From the NCBI RefSeq assembly GCF_000315625.1, contig NW_005434664.1, forward strand, positions 295,765 to 359,764: DNA of 64,000 nt. The letters are read 5' to 3'. Below are positions 54,784 to 64,000 of this stretch, piece by piece (within the stretch, counting starts at the first letter, position 1; the number at the start of each line of letters is the position of its first letter). A program made the translations under genes and the position numbers. A model generated the notes under the pieces. It was not told the origin of the DNA. It was given only the letters and a program-made list of their open reading frames with translations, and made no database searches. The DNA is from Guillardia theta CCMP2712 (lineage: Eukaryota; Cryptophyceae; Pyrenomonadales; Geminigeraceae).

Positions 54784-56371
54784 GGGAGCGGGAGGGTAGG
54801 AGAAGGGGAGGAAAGGAAAGCTGAGCTGCCTTTAGGTGGGATGCCCTCTGCTGGAAGTTCCTCCCATGTCCAAGTTTACTCGAGGGAATGAGGCGAATGC
54901 CCTGGACATCGGGCTCAAGGGAGAAGTGCAGGACATTAACGCCGGGCTGGCCGTTGCTCTTTCTAACGCGTGGTAACCCTCTCTCACCTCATCCTCCTCG
55001 TCCCCTCGCTCCACCTCCTCGTTCTCCTTCTCCATCTCCTCCTCACGCCGAACATGTTTGAGTCGCAGCCTTGGTCGTGTCCTTCAGCTCTAGCCTCTTT
55101 CCTGTTCTCAATGCCGTTACAGGCTGGCGAGGAACCAGGCGAAGCCTCCGCGAAGAGAGGATCTCTTTGTCGTGTCCGAGGGTTTCAGGTTGAGGAGGAG
55201 GAGGAGGAGGAGGAGGAGGAGGAGGAGGAGGGGGAGGAGGAGAAGGAGAATGAAGGAGCTGAGACTCGGTCGGCGTGTAGGGAAGGGCTGAGGGGCGTGA
55301 GGATGCTCGGAAGGTGTCAACGGCTCGTCTTCGCTCCTCGCTCGGGCCCCGTGTCGGGCAACGTCGAGGTCTCTTACTACCTGGACGGAGCTCACACGTT
55401 GGAGAGCGTCGAGTGTGGTGAGACCTCCATGTCATCCTTGCTCAATCATCTCCCCCAATGGCTTCCGCTCCTCCTCTCTAGACCTCTCTGCTCCTCCGTC
55501 ATGAAAGCGCTTCCCATTCGTTCCCTCCTCGTACGAACATCTCCTCCCTCCTTCCCTCCTCTACAGAAAACCTTCTCCTCCCTCCTTCCCTCCTCGTTGG
55601 AGTGCTCCTTTCTTCTCCTCCTCAACGCTTCCTCTCCCTCCTCATCTTCCTCCTGTCAGACTTCCATGCAGGAGCGCACTGGTACGAGTCCAACGTGGGC
55701 TCTGCGCAGCGCAGCGACGTCCAACAAGCTGCCAACATCCTCGTCTTCTACTGCAGCGGCGACCGCGACTACAAGTCGCTCCTCGAGCCCCTCATCCAGC
55801 TCAACAAGCACCACCCCTTCTCCAAGGCTCTTACCCGTCCGCTCAGCCTGCAGGAGGGGTAACACTACCGCAGGTCCTCTTCTGCCCCAACAATGAGGCC
55901 ATGGACACTAAGGGCATGACCCTCTCGTCGTGGACCCGCCTCATCGCAGCTCACTGGGAGGTGAGGGCGTACTGGGACGAGCGCAAGTGACGGGCCGGCA
56001 GGAGATGACGGGGAGAACGGCCGACATCCTCGACGACGTGACGGGAGGGTTGCGAGCTCTGCTGCTGCCCTCACCCTTCCTGGCAGGTCACGTCCCTCGT
56101 CGACCGCATCTCGTCCGAGGCGAACGACGAGTTTGGCCTCGCAGCGGACAGCAGCTGGGACCTGCGGGCCAACGGTGATCAGCTCTTCGCCCAGCAGCAA
56201 AGGGGCGAGGCGAGCGGGTGCAGCGGCAGCGGGTTAGCAGGCAGGAGGAGGGAGTACAGCGTGTACATCACCGGCTCGCTGCTGCTCTGCGGAGATACGC
56301 TTGAGGAGCTGCTGAGCAGGACAAGTGACCCTGTACAGGCCAAGGAGTGGATCCTCAAGTTCAGCCAGTAG
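52454..56371 (+). CDS. FPGS: Folylpolyglutamate synthase
   Basis: Adds glutamate to tetrahydrofolates (ATP-dependent Mur-ligase-type enzyme). Start at 52454 yields an Arg/Ser-rich N-terminus (MACAAFSASLSSPSLSRNLL) that could target mitochondrion or plastid; a second Met (MADPREGKHVNSMNR) could give a cytosolic form. Diagnostic exons in order: LSVIHVAGTK / GKGSTCSMVESILRSK (P-loop); GYRTGLYTSPHLIDV; VRERVRINGDPLPHAEFC; LTEPIDVAIVEVGLGGRFDA; ATNIVAPVACG; KITSLGFDHTNVLGNTIEEI; PGVLSFTSPQRPNAMRVLEQ; LKGEVQDINAGLAVALSNAW; VSYYLDGAHTLES (DGAHT); ALFCPN-like VLFCPNNEAMDTKGM; and VYITGSLLLCGDTLEELLSR, stop at 56369-56371. An 11-nt microexon (54543-54553) supplies GILK. Introns hold microsatellites. 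All family motifs are intact, so it is predicted active. Confidence 0.93.
53590..53680. repeat. (GGCA)n microsatellite in FPGS intron
   Basis: About 20 GGCA units with a few GGAA interruptions. Confidence 0.95.
54697..54790. repeat. (GGAGCA)n hexanucleotide repeat in FPGS intron
   Basis: About 15 units immediately after the exon ending EQEAQK. Confidence 0.95.
55191..55245. repeat. (GAG)n tract in FPGS intron
   Basis: About 17 GAG-type units. Another (CTC)n tract lies at about 54098-54140 in a different intron of the same gene. Confidence 0.9.
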
Positions 56372-56497
56372 GGACGGGGCGGCGCCCTGACAAGCTGTAG
56401 GCTGGTAGAGGGCCGAGCACTGACCCGGCGAGTTCACAGCAGTGCATTTACTTGAACAAATCGATGAATATCAGCTGTTGAATGCCTTAGAGGCTCC

Positions 56498-57403
56498 TCA
56501 CACATACTCCTGGTTCATGGTGGTTCCGGTCTCAAGGATGCCGTGGGCGGACATCACCATGAAGCCGAAGATCGCCTTGGATGCGATGTCGAGGATGGAG
56601 TAGGCGCAAACCTCGAAAGAGACCGAGAAGGATGCGAAACCGTCTGAGAAGAGCCAGACAACTCTGCGATGATCGTGTTAGTGACTGCAAGATTGTGCAT
56701 AGATTTGGCTCACGGGTAGAAGATCCATGACACGATGGTCAGCCATGCCAGACGCCCGTAGACATCAGCGCGGTCGTTTCCTTTCTGAAGAGCAGAATCT
56801 CTGAAGTTGACGGCGAGAGCGTAGAGCACCTGTCTCAACTGTCAAACACAAACCTCCGAGTCTTCCTCATGCTCATTACCACAACAAAGAGAGCCATGGA
56901 GATGACAAACCAAAACCACTTGACTGTTGTCACGATCGAGACCGTGCCCAGATAACCTCCCACAATCATGATAACTGCCGCAGGTGTTACATACACCTCT
57001 GCCTTTCCTCTACCTCTCTCTCACCGTCTGCTCCCATCACACCTCCAATAAGCGCAGGCTCAGCTCCAGCAATCAATCCGAGCTCGAGAATGATCAGGGC
57101 GGTAGTGATCGTCCAGTCGACATATCGTGCGTAGAAAAACTGCCTGCAGCCAGCAACTGCCGTCCACCCCTGGCCAGACAACATGGCAAAGTAGGACATG
57201 GTGGCAAGGCCACAGATGAAGACATTGCAGTAGTAGTACACTTTCTGGGAGGTGGCGGGACCAACACGCGTGATGAAGATGATTGTTGAAACAGCCAGGA
57301 TCAAGAAGGTGATAGTGAGAGCACCGACACCAGTAGAGCCGACCTCCTCAATGGTCGTGCATGCAGTAGGAGCCAGGCTCTGTGCAGCAAGCTGCTGGAG
57401 CAC
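56498..57403 (-). CDS. Microbial (type I) rhodopsin, probable light-driven proton pump
   Basis: Retinal-binding seven-helix protein. Four exons join in frame: 57403-57025, 56974-56880, 56829-56714, 56663-56498 (introns of about 50 nt), giving 251 residues without the initiator. Helix C reads RYVDWTITTALIILELGLIA: Arg82, Asp85, Trp86, Thr89 of bacteriorhodopsin are conserved, and Asp96 is replaced by Glu, the DTE pattern of proton pumps. Helix F has WIFYPVVWLF. The following loop keeps acidic residues (SDG, and SFE at the Glu204 position). Helix G SILDIASKAIFGF carries counter-ion Asp and the Schiff-base Lys (about residue 227). The start is not in this exon; an ATG directly before a GTATGC donor at 58155-58153 would splice in frame to 57403 and is the best candidate. 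Transport direction is inferred from motifs only. Confidence 0.9.
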
Positions 57404-58155
57404 CTGCCATAGGATCAGGCTGCTGAAATATACAGGAATCCGTGCTGAACATGCACAGAATCCCACAAATCGAGCTTCTCATACACAGATACACAGCAAG
57501 ATACACATCAAAACACATGTAAACATTCTCCTTGCACAACCTCCAGCACATTACACATTATGGTTTGGATATGATCAACCCCCGCCCGCCCCTCCAGAGC
57601 TTTTGGATGAGGCGAGAACAGCTAACAAAATTCACAATCGAGACCCTGCTGTCCAGATAACCTCCCAACAAAACTCTCTACATTTCAATGCAGGATCTCG
57701 TTCTCTGAACAAGGATTCCACAAATCGCTTCTGTTGCTCTGCTACATCCTCGAACGTTCATAGCACGCGATAAACGCTAAAAATCCATAATTCTTCCTTG
57801 GACAACGGTATACAAGGTTGAAACGACAACATCTGAATCGCTCAGAATTCCATTCGTCACAAAGAAACACCAACTAAAGCTGCTTCAAAAAAGGAGGGTG
57901 TATATTTCAATGGCGATCAGGCAAGAAAATCAGATGTCATGATACAGCTTCGAAGGAAACCATTATCATACAATTCTACACTTGATGCAAGCGCAAGGTC
58001 ATCAAGAGATTGGATGTTTGAGCGATCAAGTCAAGAAAAAACTCACAACGTTGCATTGCAAACTTCATTTCTACCGTCATCGTAACATATCACATCGCAA
58101 CATGATGCATGCAGAGCAAGAGCTCAGCGGTATCAGAGTTCAGGGAGCATACCAT
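57404..58155 (-). other. Probable first intron and initiator exon of the rhodopsin gene
   Basis: ATG at 58155-58153 followed by GTATGC; acceptor CTATGGCAG at 57404. In between, 57636-57675 is a degenerate copy of the rhodopsin exon segment that encodes VGGYLGTVSIV. Confidence 0.4.
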
Positions 58156-58199
58156 CGTGAGCGGCGTGACTCTTCGCAAAGACGCTTCGGGAAAAAAAA

Positions 58200-58600
58200 C
58201 CTAAGGGGGGTGGGGTTGATGCGTAGGGTAGGGTGATGGAAAGTACCGGGTACTATGAGGGGATGTTTTATGGTAGGACATAGGGCAACGAGGTCCTGTA
58301 CCCCTCAAAACGTTATCAGAGTGGGTTTTTTAGGTGGTCACTCGGAGGGGTAGGGGTACTCTTGCCAGTACCAGGTACTTCAACGGGTAGAAACACAATG
58401 AGGGAGGGTAGGGGACCCTCTCCCTGCCCCTGTATTAGTGGTAAGGGGAGGGGGTGGTAACTAGCTGGCTGTCTGCCATCGGGTCCCCGGGTCCTGAGCT
58501 CGCCGGGCTGAGTGAACAGGCTGGAAAGGTAGGGGTAGTCTCGTACGGAGATAAGGAAAAGTTTAGTACCGACTCCGAGTCTAGCCTGTTTATTTATTGA
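58200..58600. repeat. GGGGTA-rich block
   Basis: Short block of the same texture as at 36.7-39.5 kb, ending at the dispersed repeat. Confidence 0.55.
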
Positions 58601-58775
58601 GTGAAGGTATCAGTTAAGTTTGGAGGACAGCAGTCACGGCGGCAGGATTGGGACCCTTTGGTTCTCGCTGTCTTTTCTCTTCTCGCCGTTTGGCCTGTGC
58701 GACAGTGTCAGGCTCAAGCCTCCTCGTCTCTCCTGATTGTCCTCGTACTGATTTTTAACTTAATTTTGAGTAAAG
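58595..58775 (+). repeat. Dispersed repeat family, copy 4
   Basis: Starts TTGAGTGAAGGTATCAGTTA and ends AATTTTGAGTAAAG. The last 30 bp (58745-58774) are matched in inverted orientation with one mismatch at 58834-58865, forming a foldback around a loop of about 60 bp. Confidence 0.85.
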
Positions 58776-58984
58776 AGACTGAAAAAGATTCTGAGAAGGG
58801 CAAACCGGAGCAAGTTACGCTGCCAGGCCCCGGTTTACTCAAAGTTAAGTTAAAAATCAGTACTGGGTTGTCAAAAAAGTTTGGGGATGAGGGCATCTCA
58901 AGTTTGCTGTGGGCATGGTGGTTCTGGTTGGATGGGGAGCATGCCGGAGCCGGAGGCGGAGGAAGAGGAGGAGAGGAGGAGAGG

Positions 58985-61864
58985 ATGGATCTGATGCATG
59001 GATGGGTTGAATCTGCAACGATCAGGACAAAGACGATGAGCGCGGCTGCAGGGTCCCTAGATCTGGCCATTTTGTTCCAAGACGCCACAGGGCTGCTGTA
59101 CACAAATGGCGGCAAGGAAGCGCGAAGAAAGATGGAGGAACAGAGGAGTGAAGCGAGACAGCAGGAGAGAACCATGCTCCTGCAACGGCTAAAGAAAGCT
59201 GTTCAGGGAGTGTTCGCTCTTGTCATCAAAGCAGAGGATGATGATGTTGAAGCAGACGCAAGGGGAAGACGAGAAGTGGGGTCAAAGACACGTTTGCTCT
59301 ACTCAGCTACTCGGGAGGTAGTGTGGTCTGTCTACAATATATTCATGCATGGTTTGATCAAGACAGGATTCAACGAGGATCCGGTATGGTCTCTCCTAAA
59401 ACAGATTGTGGCAGCAGTCCCTAGCATTCAGTTGAATCTGCTCATGCTACAGAATCAGCCTTCTATCAAGACTCAGCGGGGCAAGGCTTGCGCCTTCTTG
59501 CATATGGCGATTGCAGACAAGTCTCTAGAGGAAATTATCGAATTCTGTGATATTCTGGGGCTCAAGGAGGACCGGTATGAAGAGTGGTCCTTCATGCGGG
59601 ACCTCGAGACCCACAACACGCTGCCAACCCTCATTGTGGGTCTGGCACAAGTGGACTTGTCGTTTGACTGGATGGTGACGGACGAATATGCTACTGAGCT
59701 GAAGAGGAAGGAGCCCTGCTCTGTCTGGGGTCATGGAGGACTCGCACCTATACCTGAAGAAGACGAGCACCTTGTTCAACGAAGGGTACAAGTGCGGCCG
59801 GTTCGTACCAAGGCCAAGAGCAAGGTGAAATTTACTGTGGTGCCGTGGCGTGCTGTGATGTGCTTGGCAGGTGGTCAGCATCGACAAGATGGACGAGAGT
59901 GATGGACATCTCTCGCCAGTAGATGTGAGCAAGTTGATCGATTCCATCAACCTCTCAGTGGACGTCTCGGAGGCCCTTGGGCACATCCCAGAGATGCATG
60001 AAGACGAGCAGAGCAGCAGCTTCCAGTGCGATGACAACTGTCCGATGGTAGGCGATTGGAACAGCACCTTCGAGGTCCCGATGACCACGGAACCTCCGCT
60101 GGACGACAACAGGACTGTTGATTTCAACGTTTCTCCTGTACTGCAGGAGCTGGACAGGAGTGAGAACGACTGTGACCATTATCTAAATCTGGAGTCTCCG
60201 CTGACCGGGAGGATCCAGCTGGGGCAGCATGTGAGTTCGCTCGTCTCTGACTCTTTGTTCAGCTCACCTGCTCCTGCGAACCGCGACAACGGAGCAGGTT
60301 CAGAGATAGTTAACGATCGCACTGTACATAAGGATGAGATTGAGGAGAACCATGAATCGAGCGATTATTCTTGGGAACCAAATGCTTCTCAGCTTCTAGC
60401 AGCAGGAGATGGGACTGCTGGAATGTTTGAAACTCCTGCTGATCGCCGGCCTCACCTGGAGGTTTCACAAGATTTCAAGGAGCTCGACACAGGAGCCGTA
60501 TTCTCCATGCGCGTCAAGTCAAAGCAAGAGCAAGTGGGTCTGAATGGTGGTGTGTGTACTGCAACACCTGACACGTGGGAGGAGGAGGATGGGGTTTGCG
60601 ATAGAAATCAAACATATCATGGGTCTCAGGGCCAGTTGGAGTCTTCTGCTGCCCAGCACAATAGCTCTTCCATGGATAGATCGTGGGGGGAATCATCAAT
60701 TGCGTCAACGAGGGATTTATCAGACCGAGAAGTTAGCGCTGCTGCAAGAGAACCCGATGTTCATCGTAGCAGAGATAGCGGGTCGGCCGAGAGCAGCACT
60801 CGCTCTCTCCGTTTTCTTGACGAGCAACCGGCGTTTGAACCAGGTCTGATCACGACAGAGGAAGCGGCTAGTAGCAGGCTCTTCCCAGCTTCCAACGTCT
60901 GCGCTGCTTGCGGGGACAAGGTGCCACAGAGTTCTGATGTGCGGGGAGGGTCTGAAGGGGTTTCAACAGGTTGGCACCGGATTCCTGGGCAACGCGAGGT
61001 TCTGCAACTACACGAGGACGTACTTCTGTCCTCGGTGCCACGTCAACGAGAAAAGTGTCATCATTTCCAAGGTCCTTAAACGATGGGACTTCACTCCTCG
61101 AAATGTCTCCAGCGCAGCCAAGGCATACCTGCAAGGTACTGCCGCTAGTAAGGCTCCCCCGCGTCCGATGTGACTGGTCCCCAGGGATCTACGAGCAGCC
61201 TCTCTTTAGCGCAGCAATGGACATCCCTCCATCTCTCCAGCAGAGGGTGAAACAGCTAGAGCAGATCAGAGACTTGAGGAGGAAAGCGAAGATACTGCGC
61301 GAGTGAGGCTTCCTTCCCCTGCCTCCCCATCCGCCTCTCCTCCTCTTCTCCCTCCCCTCATCTCCCATCTCCTCCATCAAGGAACGCTGATCAGCTGTGC
61401 CCAGTTACGTGGTGCAATGCTCAAACTTTCCCAACTCGCGCTGCCAGCAGGAAGACAGGATTGCGGCTGTGCACCTGCATGACAGGGACTACCTCGTTGC
61501 TGATGACGACTCGCTCTCCCTGCGGGACCTAGAGGAGGTAACCGTTCCTTCCCCGCTGCTGGGTGTTGATGCATGCCCCGTCTCCCAAGATCAACAACGG
61601 CATACTCAAGACGTTCCTGGAGTCGACGATCGAGCCATGGATGGAGCATGTGACGAGGCGCTGCTTGCTCTGCAGGGAGAAGGGATACGTCTGCGAGGTC
61701 GGAGGGCCCCCGGCAGGAGGAAGATTCTTTCTCTGATCCTTGTGCAGATTTGCAACTCCAAGGAAATCATCTTCCCCTTCGAGCTGGAGAAGGTCTCAAA
61801 GTGCGAACGTTGCGGCGCCATCTGCCACACCGCCTGCTCCACAAGATCGACGCGCTGCATGTAG
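58985..61864 (+). CDS. RUN-domain plus Rubicon-homology zinc-finger protein
   Basis: Rubicon/PLEKHM1/Pacer-like architecture, a family acting in autophagosome and late-endosome traffic through Rab7. Start at 58985 (MDLMHGWVES) or 59036; the frame is open upstream only through the dispersed repeat. The N-terminal RUN-type helical domain includes LLQRLKKAVQGVFALVIKAE, EDPVWSLLKQIVAAVPSIQL, RGKACAFLHMAIADKSLEEI and YEEWSFMRDLETHNTLPTL. A long acidic, Ser-rich linker follows (59870-60890). The C-terminal Rubicon homology (zf-RING_9) domain: NVCAACGDK, FLGNARFCNYTRTYFCPRCH, KVLKRWDFTPRNVSSAAKAY, IYEQPLFSAAMDIPPSLQQR, EHVTRRCLLCREKGYVCEV and CNSKEIIFPFELEKVSKCER, ending CHTACSTRSTRCM at 61864. Zinc-ligand Cys/His are intact. 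A 28-nt GT-AG gap (60921-60948) is needed to keep frame between CGDK and GLKGFQQ. Confidence 0.8.
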
Positions 61865-61964
61865 GAATCGAGCGAGGGCCCGGGCTGGTCGATGACAATG
61901 GTGCAGGAGGTGCTTGCGGATCGAAAAGATCAAGCAGAAGAAACAGCAGACAAAGTGATCGTGC

Positions 61965-62365
61965 GGCAGGGCCCAAGTTCGCAGTGCCCGCCGGGTCAGC
62001 TCAACTTGTGACGGCCGGCCGGCGGGCCTGCCAGGAACTTCACGTGTGACTTGACCGTACACTGTACGGTCTGTCACAGTGCCGCGAACCGTGACGGTGG
62101 CATCGTGGCTGATAAACTAAGTGAAATGCTTCCGATTGTCCCGATCACGCTCCGGCGAGAGCCTCGGAGCCTTGCTGCACTCAGCGGCAGTCGTGCGGCA
62201 CTGGCGGCGGGCGGCACTGACTGCGCGGCGCCGCCCAGCCGGTCACCACCGTAGCATCGCCGCCGACCGTACGGACGGTCCCGCCCCCGGCCGATACCGT
62301 GTGACGGTCGGCGGCGGGCCGGGCCCGGCCGGCCCGGCAGCGCGGCCCGGCGCTACCGCTTTCAG
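61965..62365. repeat. GC-rich GGCC/GTGAC-word block
   Basis: Contains CCGTACACTGTACGG-type palindromes and long GGCCCGG runs. It is followed by a short GGGGTA patch (62400-62500) and AT-rich DNA to 62640; no gene. Confidence 0.6.
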
Positions 62366-62672
62366 GTTTAGCTCTTAGGATCTCTTTTGTTTGCTGTGAT
62401 TTTAAAAGTGGGGTGAGCTTTTGGGGGTACTGGTTCTCATCATACCACTGTGCTCTGTCAAATGGGGGGTAAGGGTAGTTTAGCTCTCGTGACAGGATTA
62501 ACTAAAAGGTAGCGGCCGCAAAGGACTTTCCGCGACACCACCAACAAATTTCAAACCTCACATTAAATTTCATAAATACATATTGAAATTTTGAATATCC
62601 ACATTGAAATGATGAAATTGTGTCTAATTCAACCCCTCAGGTAAATATTCACGTGGATTTCACGGGGCGGCC

Positions 62673-64000
62673 ATGGCTTGGCGGGTTGGGTTGGTGGCGA
62701 TCATGGCTGGCGGGGCCCTCGCAGGCTCTGCCTCCTCCTCCCCTCCCCTCGACCTCTCCTCATCAAAAATCTCTCCTTCTCCTCTCCCTCTTCTACAGCG
62801 TTCGCCTCTTCTCCTCAAACAGGCCTCCGGATCCCTACCAGCCGGCTGTGGGATCCAGCCCTTGGGGAGGCTGTATGGCGGAGGCGGCGGACGCAGCGCG
62901 AGCAGAGAAGGTATAACAGGACAGGGCTCGAAGAAACGAGCAGAGAGGAAAGAGAAAGAAGGTAAGCATCCTCGTCCTTGCTTTCAGAAGCCACGTTGTC
63001 CATGCTCGTGCGGCAGATTTAATCATAATTGCAGGGCAGAGGGCTATCCCGAGGATGAGCATTCGAGGCGGCAAGGAGGAGGCAACTATGGATGAAGGGA
63101 AGTCGAAGATCGATGAAGCTCTGTACAGTCGTCAGCTTTACGTGACCTGAGCCTTCTCCTCCCCACCCTCTGCTGACTGGCTTGTTCGCGTACGTCAGGT
63201 TATGGGGCACGATGCCATGCGCCGCATGCAGCAGTGTGATATTCTTTTGATCGGGTTGGGTGGGCTGGGGATTGAGATCGCAAAGGTAGACTGCTGGTCC
63301 CTCCCTCCGACCTCTTAGCCTGCGGCAGGACCTTGCCCTGGCCGGAGTCAAATCGCTGACCCTGCACGACCCCACCGAGGTCACGACGAGAGACCTGACT
63401 TCACAGTTCTACTGCACGGAAGAAGACTTAGGGAGGAACAGGATCGAGGTGAGACGCTCTCCTGCTCTGCTCTCGGCGCCAGCAGCTGATCGTTGGCGCA
63501 GGCTTCACTGGAGAAGCTCTCCTCCCTCAACCCGCACGTGAAGATTGACGTGCTTGAGGGGCCGATCAACGGCACTGTCATCTCCAAGTACAGCCTTGTG
63601 ATCTGCTGCGAGAACTGCTTCGGGGAGTGCGTGAAGGTGAACGACGCCTGCCGCCACCATGGCGTCAAGTTCATGATGGCGCAAACCCGCGGGCTGGCCG
63701 GCAACATCTTTGTGGATCTGGGCAAGGACTTTGAGGTCTGGCCGCATGCTCGAGATGCTGCGGTGCATGAGACGTGCTGACACTCGCTGCCCTTCCCAGG
63801 TGACTGACACCAATGGGGAGAATCCTGTTCAGTTCATGGTCGGCTCCATAACGCAGGAGGAGGTTGGCGTCGTCATGACTCTGGACGAGCAGAGGCACGG
63901 GCTAGAGGACGGAGATCTGGTGACCTTCTCGGATGTGCAGGGCATGACGGAGCTCAACGGCATCGAGCCAGTGCCTATCAAGGTTCTGGGTCCTTACACC
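62673..64000 (+). CDS. UBA1: Ubiquitin-activating enzyme E1 with secretory-type N-terminal leader (3' part outside window)
   Basis: E1 adenylates ubiquitin and passes it to E2 enzymes. Exons 62673-62961, 63035-63141, 63199-63285, 63329-63448, 63502-63735 and 63800-64000 all join in frame (346 codons, open at the edge). The E1 core starts at about residue 120: [20 protein letters not shown], then [15 protein letters not shown] (nucleotide-binding Gly motif of the inactive adenylation half), [39 protein letters not shown], and [20 protein letters not shown] ending VLGPYT. In front lies about 115 residues not usual for UBA1: [20 protein letters not shown], a signal peptide, then a Ser/Pro/Leu-rich and Arg/Lys-rich region. 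This suggests entry into the secretory route and delivery to the periplastidal compartment, where a symbiont-derived ubiquitin system drives protein import (SELMA). A second in-frame ATG (ATMDEGKSK) could give a cytosolic form. The catalytic Cys lies outside the window. Confidence 0.9.

Noticed and set aside
53590-54790. CRISPR-like array
   Set aside because: The repeats are simple tetra- and hexanucleotide microsatellites inside introns, with no spacers.

Overview
The window is a eukaryotic nuclear contig, most likely from a cryptophyte alga such as Guillardia theta. This is an inference. The supporting observations are: almost every gene is split by short GT-AG introns; several proteins start with signal peptides, one of them followed by an Ala-His-Ser/Phe junction typical of proteins imported into red-algal secondary plastids; there is a bacteriorhodopsin-like gene of the kind expanded in cryptophytes; and a ubiquitin-activating enzyme (E1) carries a secretory-type leader, as expected for the symbiont-derived import machinery of a complex plastid.

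Layout, left half. 0.2-1.1 kb: EF-hand gene (-). 2.2-3.5 kb: plastid-targeted protein (+). 3.9-6.0 kb: membrane-anchored coiled-coil/EF-hand protein (-). 6.6-13.0 kb: gene-poor block with GGGGTA-rich and GC-rich low-complexity DNA, five copies of an SID-G repeat and one copy of a dispersed repeat. 13.3-18.4 kb: coiled-coil protein (-). 18.8-20.6 kb: secretory-type unknown (+). 20.7-23.9 kb: protein kinase (+) with very repetitive introns. 24.2-26.6 kb: intronless M13 metallopeptidase (-). 27.5-28.0 kb: small unknown (+). 28.3-30.9 kb: coiled-coil protein (-).

Layout, right half. 31.5-36.6 kb: protein with six 85-residue repeats (-). 36.7-39.5 kb: GGGGTA-rich block. 39.9-40.7 kb: acidic protein (+). 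41.1-44.7 kb: membrane-anchored coiled-coil protein (-). 44.9-45.7 kb: GC-rich block plus dispersed repeat. 45.9-47.7 kb: probable PH-domain protein (-). 48.1-50.6 kb: Armadillo-repeat protein (-). 51.2-52.3 kb: low-complexity block. 52.5-56.4 kb: folylpolyglutamate synthase (+). 56.5-58.2 kb: microbial rhodopsin (-). 58.2-58.9 kb: repeats. 59.0-61.9 kb: RUN plus Rubicon-homology protein (+). 61.9-62.5 kb: GC-rich block. 62.7 kb to the end: E1 enzyme (+), cut by the window edge.

The genes do not form an operon or an obvious single pathway. Two recurrent themes are calcium/EF-hand and coiled-coil membrane proteins on the left, and plastid or endomembrane biology (plastid leader, PPC-type E1, Rubicon-like protein, rhodopsin). 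Intergenic space falls into two recurrent compositional classes, GGGGTA-rich and GGCC/GTGAC-rich, which often abut each other. Exon boundaries are read by eye from GT/AG sites and frame continuity, so gene ends are approximate unless stated.
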